A stretch of DNA of 64,000 bases from Syntrophaceae bacterium. Its GTDB lineage: Bacteria > Desulfobacterota > Syntrophia > Syntrophales > UBA2192. Every line of letters starts with the position of its first letter. Within the stretch, counting starts at the first letter, position 1. Of this stretch, positions 33,771 through 42,479 are shown in pieces. The stretch lies in the NCBI GenBank assembly GCA_013177795.1, contig JABLXY010000004.1, forward strand, positions 441,584 to 505,583. The letters are read 5' to 3'. The position numbers and the translations under genes were made by a program. Under the pieces are notes generated by a model. That model was not told the origin of the DNA. It made no database searches and saw nothing but the letters and a program-made list of their open reading frames with translations.

Positions 33771-36515
33771 ATGGCCGTCCCCAGCAGGAAAACGAAACAG
33801 CAGCTCATCGAAGAGATCGAGGCCCTCCGGAAACAGCTGGACTCCCGCGAACCGCCTCCCCGGATCGAACCGGTCGAATCCCGCCAGCTCTACGAAATCC
33901 TGGCGCAGAGCTCCCATGCCGGCATCTACGTCATCCTCGACGGGCGCTTCGACTTTCTCAACGAAAAGGCCGCACTGCTTGCGGGGTACAGCGCCGACGA
34001 GATGATCGGCATGCGAAGCATCGACATCGTCCACCCCGAGGACCGGGAGGCGATCCTCGAGCAGGCCGTCGCGATGCTCAAGGGCTACCGGTCGGCCCCC
34101 TACGAGTACCGCATCATCACGAAGGACGGGCAGATCCGCTGGATCATGGAGACCGTCACGCCCATCGAGTACAGGGGGAGGCGGGCCGTCCTGGGCAACT
34201 CCATGGACATCACGGCCCAGAAGGAGCGCAGCCGGAGGCTCCAGGAGCTCGAGGCCCTGGAGGCCTCGATCCTCGACGCCATCCCGCACGCGGTGCTGGG
34301 TCTTGCAAAGCGCCACATCATCTTTGCCAACGACGCCGTCGACGCCGTCTTCGGGTGGCGCCCCGAGGAGCTCATCGGCAAGACGACCCGCATCCTCTAC
34401 CGCAGCGACGAGGAGTACAACGACATCGGCAAGTTCCTCTACTCCACGCTGCGCCGGCAGCGCACCTGCAGCGCCGAGATCCCCTGCCGCCGCATGGACG
34501 GCCGCGAGATCGTCGTGCGGCTCCACGCCTCCCGGATCGGCGAGACCCTCCGCGAGGGGCGGATCATCGCCGTCTACGAGGACATCACCCAGCGGCGGCG
34601 CAGCGAGAAGGCCCTGCGGGAGTCCGAGCGGTTCAACAAGGAAATCATCTCCAGCGCCAACGAGGGGATCATCGTCTACGACCGGGAGTTCCGCTTCATC
34701 GTCTGGAACCGCTTCATGGAGGAGCTGACGGGGCTCCGCGCCGATGAGGTCCTGGGTGTGAGCGCCTTCGACGTGTTCCCCCACCTGAGGGAGCAGGGCG
34801 TGGACCTGCTGCTGGACCGGGCCCTCGAGGGGGCCACGATCACGGCGCCGGACCTCACCTACTACGTGCCCCAGAGCGGCAAGACGGGCTGGATTGCGGG
34901 CACCTACGCCCCGTACCGCAACTCCCGCGGCGAGATCGTCGGGGTCATCGCCATGGTCCACGACATCACGGAGCGCAAGCTCGCCGAGGAGGCCCTGCGC
35001 AAGAGCGAGGAGAACTTCCGCGCCATCTTCGAGACGGCACCGGACTGCATCTTCATCAAGGACCGCGCCCTGAAGTACGTGCTGGTCAACCCGAGCATGG
35101 AGGCGCTCTTCGGGAAGCCCGCCTCCGAGATCGTGGGGCTCTCCGACGGGGAGCTGTTCGGCGAAGAGACCGAGCAGCGGACCCGCGAGATGGACTACCG
35201 CGTGCTCGACGGCGAGATGGTGGAGGTCGAGTACAGCGACACGATCAACGGCGTGCCCGTGACGCTGCACGTCGTGAAGGTCCCCATGTTCGACGACGCC
35301 GGCGTGATCAGCGGCATCTGCGGCATCGCCCGCGACATCACGCAGACCCGCCAGCTCGAGGCGCAGCTGCTGCAGGCGCAGAAGATGGAGGCCATCGGCA
35401 CGCTGGCCGGCGGGATCGCGCACGATTTCAACAACCTCCTGATGGGCATCCAGGGTCACGTGTCGCTCATGCTCATGGACGTCACCCCCGATCACCCCCA
35501 CGCCGTCCACCTCACGGGCATCGAGGACATGATCCGCAGCGGCGCGACGCTGACGCGGCAGCTCCTGGGGTTTGCCCGCGGCGGCAAGTACGAGGTCAAG
35601 CCCACGGATCTCAACGACCTGCTCCGCAAGTCCTCGGAGATGTTCGGCCGGACCAAGAAGGAGATCAAGATCACCCGCCGCGAGCAGGAGGGTCTCTGGG
35701 TCGTCGATGCGGACCGGGGGCAGATCGAGCAGGTGCTCCTCAACATGTACGTCAACGCTTGGCAGGCCATGCCCGGCGGAGGCGAGCTGACCCTCGCGAC
35801 GCAGAACATGATTCTCGACGAGCAGTATGTGAAGCCACACAAGGCCAAGCCCGGCCGCTACGTGAAGGTCTCCATCACCGACACCGGGATCGGCATGGAC
35901 GAGGCGACCCGTCAGCGCGTCTTCGAGCCCTTCTTCACGACGAAGGGCAGGGGCCGCGGGACGGGCCTCGGCCTCGCGTCGGCCTACGGGATCATCCGCA
36001 ACCACGGCGGCTTCATCACCCTGTACAGCGAGCGGGGGCACGGCACGACATTCAACCTCTACCTGCCCGTCTCCTCGAGCGGGGCCGTCGCGGATGCTTC
36101 GCTCGACCGCCAGGTCATCAGGGGGACCGAGACGATCCTCATCGTCGACGACGAGGACATCGTCCTCGATGTGGGTATCGAGGTGCTCAAGACGCTGGGT
36201 TACCGGGTGCTGGCGGCCCGCGGCGGGCCCGAGGCGATCGAGATCTACCGGCAGAAGGCCGGCGAGATCGACATGGTGATCCTCGACATGATCATGCCCG
36301 AGATGGGCGGCGGGAGGGTGTTCGACGCGATGAAGGCCATCAACCCCTCGGTGAAGGTCCTCCTGGCGAGCGGCTACAGTCTCAACGGGCAGGCCGCACA
36401 GATCCTCTCGCGCGGCTGCGGCGGCTTCATCCAGAAGCCCTTCAGCATCATCGACCTCTCCAAGAAGATCCGCGAGATCCTCGACAAACCGGAAGAGACG
36501 CGCGCCGTGGCGTGA
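33771..36515 (+). CDS. Hybrid PAS sensor histidine kinase with C-terminal receiver
   Basis: The 914-aa protein has no membrane segment. In order it has a short coiled start, four PAS/PAC units (about residues 40-160, 165-285, 290-415, 415-530), a HisKA domain with phospho-acceptor His551 in IAHDFNN, an HATPase domain (DTGIGMDEAT and GRGTGLGLASAYG), and a receiver domain with Asp839 in ILDMIMPEMGG. It should be a cytoplasmic hybrid kinase. ATG at 33771 follows GGGAGAG; ATG at 33729 lacks a ribosome site. No partner regulator lies nearby. Confidence 0.9.
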   Translation: MAVPSRKTKQQLIEEIEALRKQLDSREPPPRIEPVESRQLYEILAQSSHAGIYVILDGRFDFLNEKAALLAGYSADEMIGMRSIDIVHPEDREAILEQAVAMLKGYRSAPYEYRIITKDGQIRWIMETVTPIEYRGRRAVLGNSMDITAQKERSRRLQELEALEASILDAIPHAVLGLAKRHIIFANDAVDAVFGWRPEELIGKTTRILYRSDEEYNDIGKFLYSTLRRQRTCSAEIPCRRMDGREIVVRLHASRIGETLREGRIIAVYEDITQRRRSEKALRESERFNKEIISSANEGIIVYDREFRFIVWNRFMEELTGLRADEVLGVSAFDVFPHLREQGVDLLLDRALEGATITAPDLTYYVPQSGKTGWIAGTYAPYRNSRGEIVGVIAMVHDITERKLAEEALRKSEENFRAIFETAPDCIFIKDRALKYVLVNPSMEALFGKPASEIVGLSDGELFGEETEQRTREMDYRVLDGEMVEVEYSDTINGVPVTLHVVKVPMFDDAGVISGICGIARDITQTRQLEAQLLQAQKMEAIGTLAGGIAHDFNNLLMGIQGHVSLMLMDVTPDHPHAVHLTGIEDMIRSGATLTRQLLGFARGGKYEVKPTDLNDLLRKSSEMFGRTKKEIKITRREQEGLWVVDADRGQIEQVLLNMYVNAWQAMPGGGELTLATQNMILDEQYVKPHKAKPGRYVKVSITDTGIGMDEATRQRVFEPFFTTKGRGRGTGLGLASAYGIIRNHGGFITLYSERGHGTTFNLYLPVSSSGAVADASLDRQVIRGTETILIVDDEDIVLDVGIEVLKTLGYRVLAARGGPEAIEIYRQKAGEIDMVILDMIMPEMGGGRVFDAMKAINPSVKVLLASGYSLNGQAAQILSRGCGGFIQKPFSIIDLSKKIREILDKPEETRAVA

Positions 36516-36526
36516 TTCCCTCTGCG

Positions 36527-36560
36527 TTCCCCTCTCCCCCGGCGGGAGAGGGCGGGGGCA
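36527..36560. repeat. CCCTCTCCC-type dispersed palindromic repeat
   Basis: The sequence contains CCCTCTCCC, a short C/G-rich middle and GGGAGAGGG, forming an inverted repeat. Related copies lie near 63138-63160 and 63830-63880. Similar CTCTCCC elements are scattered through many proteobacterial genomes; here they occur only between genes. Confidence 0.6.
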
Positions 36561-36578
36561 AGGGGGCCGAGCCGGTGA

Positions 36579-36893
36579 TCAATCGCCCCGGGCGGCCGGC
36601 GGCCTGAGGTGCGAGAACTCGTACTCCTTTTCCTGGACCTGGAAAACGATCTTCTCTTCCTCGTTTTGCAGCAGCTTTCCCTCGATCACCCGCTTGCAGC
36701 CGAAGTCGTAAAACGTGACCTGGTGGGTCGGCATGTCCTTCTCGGCGAGGTCCTTGAAGGAGGCCCTCTGCTCCTCCGGTGTCAACTCCCGGACGGTGAG
36801 TTTCTGGGCCCGTTCCCTCGTCTCCCAGTCCTTCGTGCGGATGATGACCTTGTAGTTGGCGTGGAAATGAATGGGCATCTTGATGTCTGTCAT
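36579..36893 (-). CDS. Hypothetical small cytoplasmic protein (104 aa)
   Basis: ATG at 36893 has AGGAGGG 7 nt upstream, a strong ribosome site. The product is charged, with a beta-rich core (HFHANYKVIIRTKDWE and KRVIEGKLLQNEEEKIVFQVQEKEYEFSHL), and has no signal peptide. I do not recognise a family. It is isolated between the plus-strand kinase gene and the plus-strand 71-aa gene. Confidence 0.6.
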   Translation of the reverse strand: MTDIKMPIHFHANYKVIIRTKDWETRERAQKLTVRELTPEEQRASFKDLAEKDMPTHQVTFYDFGCKRVIEGKLLQNEEEKIVFQVQEKEYEFSHLRPPAARGD

Positions 36894-37159
36894 CGGTGTC
36901 CCTCCTCGCGTTCGATGCACTCCATGCGACCCTTTCCGACCGCTCGGCCTTGCGTCCCCGGCCTGCGCCGATGAACGGCAAAGGCAACAGGCGTCAGGAA
37001 AGAAAAGGAGCATTTCTGGATCGATCGCCGCTGAATGCTGCGGCGAGCCTTGTCACAGCCGCGTCTGGAAATCTGCGTCCGTGCCGTTATTTTGATTGTT
37101 TCGTGCCCCCTGCTGTGCTACATTCGGCCTGCCCGAAAAGCCAAGGGGGATCAAAAACC

Positions 37160-37375
37160 ATGGACCTCGGCGATTTTGTCCGCGTCACCCATCCCGGGCA
37201 CCCGATGAAGGGAGCCCGGGGGAAGATCGTCGGCAGGCGCGGCGAATACAGGGCCGATGACCCCTGGTTCCTCGTCTACCTGCCCAGCCGGATGCGCAGC
37301 TACCTGATCCCCGGGTCGGCCCTCGCGGTGGAAAAGGTCGGCCCTGAAGCGGAGAGGGATCTCCTGTACCAGTGA
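37160..37375 (+). CDS. Hypothetical 71-aa SH3/KOW-like protein
   Basis: The product MDLGDFVRVTHPGHP... with GKIVGRRGEY and WFLVYLPSRMRSYLIPGSAL looks like a single small beta-barrel of the KOW/SH3 type (basic loop plus alternating strands), which could bind nucleic acid. No strong ribosome site is present (AGGGGGAT lies 10 nt upstream). The family is not identified. Confidence 0.5.
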   Translation: MDLGDFVRVTHPGHPMKGARGKIVGRRGEYRADDPWFLVYLPSRMRSYLIPGSALAVEKVGPEAERDLLYQ

Positions 37376-37452
37376 TCGAACGATAACGGTTGGCCCGGAA
37401 GCCCGGGCGAGAACGAGGGGGGGCGGTTCTCGGAATCGCCTCCCTTTCGCAT

Positions 37453-38454
37453 TCAGCGCCTTCGCAGCTCCACCCCCCGTGCCGTCACAATTCCCGTCAC
37501 CAGTTCGGGCGGCGTGAGGTCGAAGGCCGGGTAGTAGCCCTTCACGGCTGGGCCGCTGATCGGCGAGCCCCGGAACTCGAGGACCTCACGCGGGTCCCTC
37601 TCCTCGATGGGGATGTCCGCGCCGCGCGGCGTCTTCGCGTCCGGTCCCCCGTAGGCGAGGATGTAGAAGGGGATCCGGAAGTGATCGGCACAGATCGCCA
37701 GCTGCAGCGTCCCCACCTTGTTGGCCACGACCCCGTCCATGGCCACCCGGTCGGCCGCCGCGAAGACCTTGCTCACCATCCCCCTGGACATGCAGTAGGC
37801 GGCCATGTTGTCGGTGATGAGCGTCGTGTCGATGCCCAGCTCGCTCACCGACCAGGCCGTGAGGCGCGCCCCCTGCAGGTAGGGCCTCGTCTCCGTGCAG
37901 AGCACCCGCACGTCCTTGCCCTTCTCGCGGGCGAAGCACAGCATGTACAGCAGGGCCGGGCCCGGGAAGCAGTGCGTCAGGATGCGGTCGCCCGGGGCCA
38001 GGAGCGTCTCGGCTTGGCGCCCCGTGTCCTCGGAAATCCGGCGCTGCGCCTCCAGGGACCTCTTCAGGGACGCGAGGATGACCTCGGAGGCCGGCGCCGC
38101 CGGCCCGGCCTCGCCAACGCGGCGCATGAGCTTGTTCACGAGGGCCGCCAGGTGGTAGCCCGTGGGCCGGGTGGCGATGAGGCGCTCGGCCGCTTTTTGC
38201 AGCATCGCGTCCCTGCGGGACGGGTCGCCCCGCTCGGCCGCCCGCGCCGCGAGGAAAAGGCCGTAACCCGCCGTGATGGCGATGTCCCCCGCCCCCTGGA
38301 CGGCCATCTCCTCGATGGCCCGCGCCACGGCCTCGTGGTCGGGGCATCGCAGGCGGACGATCTCCTGCGGGAGCCTCCGCCGGTCGATGACGACGAGCGC
38401 ATTGCCCTCAAGGAAGACGTTTTCCTCCAGGTCCATGAGCAGCGGCTTTTTCAT
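37453..38454 (-). CDS. MtnA-like (aIF-2B family) sugar-phosphate isomerase
   Basis: The 333-aa protein follows the methylthioribose-1-phosphate isomerase layout: QGAGDIAITAGYG, a catalytic Cys in ILTHCFPG, ETRPYLQGARLTAW, a catalytic Asp in LITDNMAA, and DRVAMDGVVANKVGT. Residues around the C-terminal loop (GGPDAKTPRGADIPIEERDP) keep the family pattern. In MtnA the reaction is aldose-ketose isomerisation in methionine salvage. No other salvage gene lies nearby, and the HCF and TDN variants (HCN, TDS in many MtnA) suggest a paralogue, for example for 5-deoxyribose phosphate. Confidence 0.8.
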   Translation of the reverse strand: MKKPLLMDLEENVFLEGNALVVIDRRRLPQEIVRLRCPDHEAVARAIEEMAVQGAGDIAITAGYGLFLAARAAERGDPSRRDAMLQKAAERLIATRPTGYHLAALVNKLMRRVGEAGPAAPASEVILASLKRSLEAQRRISEDTGRQAETLLAPGDRILTHCFPGPALLYMLCFAREKGKDVRVLCTETRPYLQGARLTAWSVSELGIDTTLITDNMAAYCMSRGMVSKVFAAADRVAMDGVVANKVGTLQLAICADHFRIPFYILAYGGPDAKTPRGADIPIEERDPREVLEFRGSPISGPAVKGYYPAFDLTPPELVTGIVTARGVELRRR

Positions 38455-38482
38455 GAGCGGTCCCGGCGCGGTGTCCTGAGGC

Positions 38483-39241
38483 CTACTTCTTCTCGGGGAT
38501 GCTGAACCGCCAGGCGCAGAACCACTCCTCGGGGTGCTTGTCGGGCGGGCAGCCGATGCACTCCGTCTTGATGCGGCTGTCGATCGTCTCGGCAAAGGTG
38601 GTGTACTCCACGAGACCCGCCGACTTGCAGGGGTAATCGTCGAGCTTCTTTCGCTTCCTCGCGGACTGGACGCGGCAGTCGTTCATCTGGAAGATGATGG
38701 CGTTGGGGCCGTCGTCGAGGATGGACTGGACGTTGATCCGGGCGTACATCCGGAACTGCAGAGCCACCTTCAGGCCCTCGATGCCCGGCTGCTCGGGCAT
38801 GCCGAGGAACTGCTTGATGGACCATGCCTCGAAGGGGGAGAAGCGCGTCCAGGTGGAGTCGTTGCAGCGCTTGGCGTCGAACATGTCGCGGGCCGCCTCG
38901 ACGCAGGTGAACCAGACGCCGTCGTTGGCCAGCCAGTTGATCCCCACGTTGTTCAGGAGGTTGATCAGCTGGTCCTTCGGCATGTCGGCAAGCACCTTCG
39001 GCACACCGTCCTTCATCGCAAAGCCCAGCGTCTTGGACAGGCGGTCCATTTGAATATTGTAGCTGTTCTTGCGGGCCTCCTTCAAGATGTCCAGGGACTT
39101 CGCCAGACCCAGCTGGTGCTCTGTTTCCATGAACCACATGGTGTAGTGGACGATCACACGGTGGAAGGCGTCGACGACGAAGCGGGCCAGGTCCTCCTGG
39201 CTGAGATCCTCGGGCCTCTTGACGTTCTGCAGATACGACAT
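38483..39241 (-). CDS. DUF6125-like cysteine-rich cytosolic protein
   Basis: The 252-aa protein has a helical N-terminal half in two similar parts, with LANDGVWFTCVEAARDM in the middle. The cysteine-rich C-terminal half contains MNDCRVQSARKRKKLDDYPCKSAG and a CIGCPPDKHPEEWFCAW segment. These features resemble DUF6125 proteins, which are common in anaerobic Desulfobacterota and have no known function. AAGGAGGG precedes the ATG. It lies 28 bp upstream of the MtnA-like gene on the same strand, so the two may act together. Confidence 0.65.
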   Translation of the reverse strand: MSYLQNVKRPEDLSQEDLARFVVDAFHRVIVHYTMWFMETEHQLGLAKSLDILKEARKNSYNIQMDRLSKTLGFAMKDGVPKVLADMPKDQLINLLNNVGINWLANDGVWFTCVEAARDMFDAKRCNDSTWTRFSPFEAWSIKQFLGMPEQPGIEGLKVALQFRMYARINVQSILDDGPNAIIFQMNDCRVQSARKRKKLDDYPCKSAGLVEYTTFAETIDSRIKTECIGCPPDKHPEEWFCAWRFSIPEKK

Positions 39242-39538
39242 GATTTTCCCTCCTTGTCAAAGATTCGATGATGGCCAGCCCGCCGTCGGAGACCCCTTCC
39301 GTGGCGGGGAACAGGAAAGGCAGGTGCCCTTTTCAGACCCCACCTGTCCATACATGAACGCCAGGGAAAAATCAACCGCGCGAAACGTCCCGCGACGCGT
39401 CTCTCCCCCGGCTGCCTCGGCGAGCCGCGCCCGGCAGGCCGCGGGCAGCCGGGCCGCCGCCCCCCGGGAAAAATATTCTTGATATTGTCAGAAAATTGGT
39501 CTTAGGATGAGCCACAAAAAAACGGGAGGGACGGGACC

Positions 39539-40117
39539 ATGACGAAAGAGGAGAAAATCGAGGCAATCCGTCAACGGGCACGAAAGAACTTTTCCCTCGG
39601 ATACAACTGCACGGAGTGCGTCACCGAAGCGGTCCTGGCGCTGGTGGACACGGGGCTTCCGCCGGAGGTCAAGAAGGTCGCCACCGGGTTCGGGGGAGGC
39701 GTGGGCCTCTACGGGGACACCTGCGGGGCCATCACGGGCGCCGTCATCGCCGTGGGCTGCGTCCACGGCCGCTCGACGCTCCCCGAGGACCCCGACCCGA
39801 AGCAGGCGGCAAAGAAGTCGGCCCAGCAGCTCTACGGCAAGCCTGGCCTGTACCGCCTCTTCAACCAGATCCCGAACAAGTTCTTCGAAAAGTACGGCTG
39901 CACGGCCTGCCGCGACCTCACGACGAAGTGGCAGAACAACTGGCTCTGCAAGGAACACGCACTGTACTGCAGGGAGATCATCACCGACGCGGCGGGCATC
40001 GCCGCGGAACTCATCATGACGGACCGTGACGAGGCGGCATCGAGGCCTTTCGGAAAGAACGTCGAGCACCTCGAGGAGACGCCGGAGGCCTGTGATCTCT
40101 CGGGAAAAGGGACCTGA
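39539..40117 (+). CDS. C_GCAxxG_C_C family protein
   Basis: The 192-aa protein carries NCTECVTEAVLAL, GLYGDTCGAITGAVIAVG, YGCTACRDL and a final Cys, the family signature of conserved cysteines thought to bind a metal or redox cofactor. Many members in anaerobes sit beside redox enzymes, and the function is unproven. GGGAGGGACGGG lies just before the ATG. A candidate promoter, TTGATA-N18-TAGGAT, lies at 39479-39508. Confidence 0.85.
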   Translation: MTKEEKIEAIRQRARKNFSLGYNCTECVTEAVLALVDTGLPPEVKKVATGFGGGVGLYGDTCGAITGAVIAVGCVHGRSTLPEDPDPKQAAKKSAQQLYGKPGLYRLFNQIPNKFFEKYGCTACRDLTTKWQNNWLCKEHALYCREIITDAAGIAAELIMTDRDEAASRPFGKNVEHLEETPEACDLSGKGT

Positions 40118-40168
40118 GGCTCCGCCGCATCGTGAGCAGGTCGCTCACAAAAGAATCGGAAAATCGGC

Positions 40169-40201
40169 AAAAGGCCCCGGCTCGAGCATGCGGGGCCTTT
40201 T
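40169..40201. terminator. Rho-independent terminator (bidirectional)
   Basis: An 11-bp stem (40169-40179 with 40191-40201) starts with four A and ends with four T residues, enclosing an 11-nt loop. It lies 52 nt after the C_GCAxxG_C_C gene and before the fur promoter, so it should isolate the fur transcription unit from the gene upstream. Confidence 0.8.
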
Positions 40202-40243
40202 GCGTCCCTGCCCCCATCGCCCCTTCGCACCCTGAAAAAATAG

Positions 40244-40272
40244 TTGACAATGGAAGAAGGAGGGAGTAGATT
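40244..40272 (+). promoter_or_regulatory. Sigma-70 promoter of the fur-family gene
   Basis: TTGACA at 40244-40249 and TAGATT at 40267-40272 are separated by exactly 17 bp. The predicted transcription start, near 40279, lies inside the adjacent inverted repeat, so binding of a repressor there would block the promoter. Confidence 0.75.
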
Positions 40273-40277
40273 GCAAA

Positions 40278-40292
40278 TGAAAATGGTTTTCA
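40278..40292. promoter_or_regulatory. Fur-type operator, copy 1 (TGAAAATGGTTTTCA)
   Basis: A 15-bp inverted repeat (TGAAAA, TGG, TTTTCA) overlaps the predicted start of transcription of the fur-family gene. It resembles the 7-1-7 Fur box (TGATAAT-N-ATTATCA). The identical 15-mer occurs again at 40802-40816. Autorepression by the encoded Fur homologue is the simplest reading. Confidence 0.75.
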
Positions 40293-40313
40293 ATATCAAT
40301 TTAGGCGTTCGTG

Positions 40314-40781
40314 ATGGAGAATCTTAAGAGGGGGCACCAATGGTGCCACGGAAAAGTCAGGGGTTGCGGGTTCAGAATGACCCTGGGGCGTGAAGCCGTA
40401 CTTGATGTTTTGTCCCGCACGGACGCGCATTTGAGCGCGGAGGACATATACCTTCAGGTTCACAAGATTTACCCGTCCATCGGCCTGACATCCGTGTACC
40501 GGACCCTGGACATGCTCGTCAACATCGGTCTCGTCTACAAGTTCGATTTCGGCGACGGCAGGGCCCGGTTTGAACTGGCCGAGGGGCCGAAAGGCAAGGA
40601 CCACCACCACCATCTCGTCTGCACGGGGTGCGGCAACGTGATCAATTACCGGGACTTCATCGACGAAGAGATCGCTCTTTTGAAGAAAACGGAGGAGGGC
40701 CTGTCGAAGAAATACGACTTCGCGATCACCAATCACCTCATCCAGTTCTACGGCCTGTGCTCGGCATGCAGGAAGGGGTAG
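40314..40781 (+). CDS. Fur-family metal-dependent transcriptional regulator
   Basis: The 155-aa protein has the Fur winged helix (FRMTLGREAVLDVLS, YPSIGLTSVYRTLDMLVNIGLV) and a dimerisation/metal domain with DHHHHLVCTGCGNV and CSACRKG. The two CxxC pairs are the structural zinc site. The N-terminal extension (about 20 residues, with an extra Cys) is longer than usual. Paired operators flank the gene and the next cluster, so it probably controls itself and the NifX/Mrp cluster in response to iron, zinc or peroxide. GTG at 40311 is an alternative start. Confidence 0.9.
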   Translation: MENLKRGHQWCHGKVRGCGFRMTLGREAVLDVLSRTDAHLSAEDIYLQVHKIYPSIGLTSVYRTLDMLVNIGLVYKFDFGDGRARFELAEGPKGKDHHHHLVCTGCGNVINYRDFIDEEIALLKKTEEGLSKKYDFAITNHLIQFYGLCSACRKG

Positions 40782-40798
40782 ATTTTATTTTTGCCGAT

Positions 40799-40819
40799 AA
40801 ATGAAAATGGTTTTCATTT
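40799..40819. promoter_or_regulatory. Fur-type operator, copy 2, extended palindrome
   Basis: A perfect 9-bp inverted repeat (AAATGAAAA and TTTTCATTT) flanks a TGG centre. Its core 15-mer is identical to the site at 40278-40292. It lies 18 nt after the fur gene and 31 nt before the first DUF5320 gene, in an AT-rich pocket, so it probably controls the nine-gene cluster downstream. Confidence 0.75.
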
Positions 40820-40849
40820 GTGATAAATCACGCCAAGGAGCCAAGGGCG

Positions 40850-41206
40850 ATGCCGAATTATGATGGGACGGGTCCGAGGGGTCTCGGTCGCCGGATGGGG
40901 AGAGGCAGAGGCAAGTGCCGACGGGACAGCGGCGGCAAGGGGACCGTCACGCCGGTGAGAGCGGGCGGCAGGTTCTCGGACATTCTGTGGCTGGTCCGGG
41001 AGGCCATCGCAATCTGGGGGGCCGTCAAGGCACTGCGCGGCGTCAAGTCAGGCCCAAGCCTGTCCGTTTCGGATTGCGGCCTGCCCGAGCAGGAGAACAA
41101 GCGACGGCTTCAAACACCGGCTGGCCCGCAAAAAAACGGGAAGTGCTGGAGACGGATGCCCGTCCCCGTCTCATTGAATACAGGGAAACATCTGCCCCCG
41201 GCGTGA
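40850..41206 (+). CDS. DUF5320-like small protein 1
   Basis: The 118-aa protein begins MPNYDGTGPRGLGRRMGRGRGKC, the DUF5320 opening (usual form MPGFDGTGPxGxGPMTGRGxGxC). A hydrophobic stretch (ILWLVREAIAIWGAVKAL) follows, then a basic tail. DUF5320 proteins accompany NifX-like and Mrp-type genes in anaerobes and have no known function. It is the first gene after the second operator. AAGGGCG is a weak ribosome site. Confidence 0.65.
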   Translation: MPNYDGTGPRGLGRRMGRGRGKCRRDSGGKGTVTPVRAGGRFSDILWLVREAIAIWGAVKALRGVKSGPSLSVSDCGLPEQENKRRLQTPAGPQKNGKCWRRMPVPVSLNTGKHLPPA

Positions 41207-41275
41207 AGAGAACGTGACGGTTCATCCCGAGGGGCAAAGAATAAAAAAGAAAAAAACAATCAGGAGGTTTGTACA

Positions 41276-41602
41276 ATGCCAGGATTTGACGGAACAGGTC
41301 CGAGGGGCATGGGCCCCATGACGGGCGGCGGCAGGGGGTTCTGCGCAGCTCCCGGTTATGCGACCGGTTACGGCAGGCCGTTCTTCGGCGGCCGGGGCTT
41401 CTTCGGCCGCGGCGGCGGAAGGGGCTGGAGGAACCAGTATTACGCCACGGGGCTTCCCCGGTGGCAGCGCTGGGCTGTCTGGGGCGCCCCGGTATCGGCG
41501 GAGGACGAAAAACAGGCGCTGAAAAGCGAAGCCGATTTTCTGCGGTCGAGGCTGAAGGCCCTTGAGGACCGCCTCGCCGCCCTGCAAGGCGAAAGAGAGT
41601 AG
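41276..41602 (+). CDS. DUF5320 family protein 2
   Basis: The 108-aa protein has the complete opening MPGFDGTGPRGMGPMTGGGRGFC, a Gly/Arg/Phe-rich middle and a C-terminal coiled coil (DEKQALKSEADFLRSRLKALEDRLAAL). This layout is the standard DUF5320 form. AGGAGG lies 8 nt before the ATG. The coiled coil suggests oligomerisation or partner binding within the Fe-S cluster of genes. Confidence 0.8.
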   Translation: MPGFDGTGPRGMGPMTGGGRGFCAAPGYATGYGRPFFGGRGFFGRGGGRGWRNQYYATGLPRWQRWAVWGAPVSAEDEKQALKSEADFLRSRLKALEDRLAALQGERE

Positions 41603-41686
41603 CGGCAGATTGAATCTGCCTCCCTGAGGGGAGAGCCCCTTCGCGAAGGGGCCTCCCCGTCCAGTTTGAAAGGAGTGTCTCGAGAA

Positions 41687-42460
41687 ATGAAGATCGCCAT
41701 CTCAACAGACGGCAATTTCGTTGCCGCCCACTTCGGCCGCTGCCCGGCCTATACGCTGATCGACGTCGAAGACGGCAAGGTCAAGGCCAGGGCCACGATC
41801 CCCAACCCGGGCCACCAGCCCGGCTTCATCCCGCGCTTTCTTCACGAAAAGGGCGTCAACGTGGTACTCACCGGGGGGATGGGGCCCCGGGCGCAGGATA
41901 TCTTTCAGGAACTCGGCATCAAGACCCTGCAGGGGGTGAGCGGTCCTGTCGACAACGTGATCGAGCAGTTCCTCTCCGGAACTCTTGAGGGCGGTCCCAG
42001 CTCCTGCGACCATCCGCACGGGGATTCCCATCATGAACACGCAGCCGCCCCGGGGGACTTTGCACGGGCGGAAAAGACCGGGATTTCCGGGAACACGCGG
42101 GTCTGCGTGACGGCGGAAGGAAACACCCTGGATTCGAACGTCGACCCGCGCTTCGGCCGCTGCCGCTATTTCATCTTCGTGGACACGGCAACGATGGCCT
42201 TCGAGGCCGTCGACAACGCCGCGGGCGGGGCGGCTGGCGGCGCCGGCATCCAGGCGGGCCAACTCGTCGCGTCTCACGGCGCGAAGGCCGTTCTGACGGG
42301 TAACGTGGGACCCAACGCCTTTCAGACACTCCAGGCCGCAGGCATCGACATCTACACGGGGGCGTCCGGGACGGTTCGCGAGGCCGTCGAAGGGTTCAAG
42401 AGAGGTACCTACAAGGCGACGGGCGTTCCGACGGCCGGAGCCAAGTCAGGAGCGAAATAG
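41687..42460 (+). CDS. Tandem NifX/NafY-type (dinitrogenase Fe-Mo cofactor biosynthesis) protein
   Basis: The 257-aa protein has two copies of the NifX-like fold joined by a His-rich linker ([14 protein letters not shown]). Copy 1 starts [25 protein letters not shown] and copy 2 [29 protein letters not shown]. Each includes the HFGRC or RFGRC cofactor-binding segment and a late GxxGPxAxxxL strand. In nitrogenase systems such domains carry iron-molybdenum or Fe-S precursors. No nif structural genes lie in the window, so a general Fe-S or metal-cluster carrier is more likely. Confidence 0.85.
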   Translation: MKIAISTDGNFVAAHFGRCPAYTLIDVEDGKVKARATIPNPGHQPGFIPRFLHEKGVNVVLTGGMGPRAQDIFQELGIKTLQGVSGPVDNVIEQFLSGTLEGGPSSCDHPHGDSHHEHAAAPGDFARAEKTGISGNTRVCVTAEGNTLDSNVDPRFGRCRYFIFVDTATMAFEAVDNAAGGAAGGAGIQAGQLVASHGAKAVLTGNVGPNAFQTLQAAGIDIYTGASGTVREAVEGFKRGTYKATGVPTAGAKSGAK

Positions 42461-42479
42461 ACGACACAGGAGGTTGGAC

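Noticed and set aside
33732..36041. 769-codon open frame antisense to the hybrid kinase
   Set aside because: The sense strand encodes a complete PAS-HisKA-HATPase-REC protein; the antisense product has no domain and biased composition.
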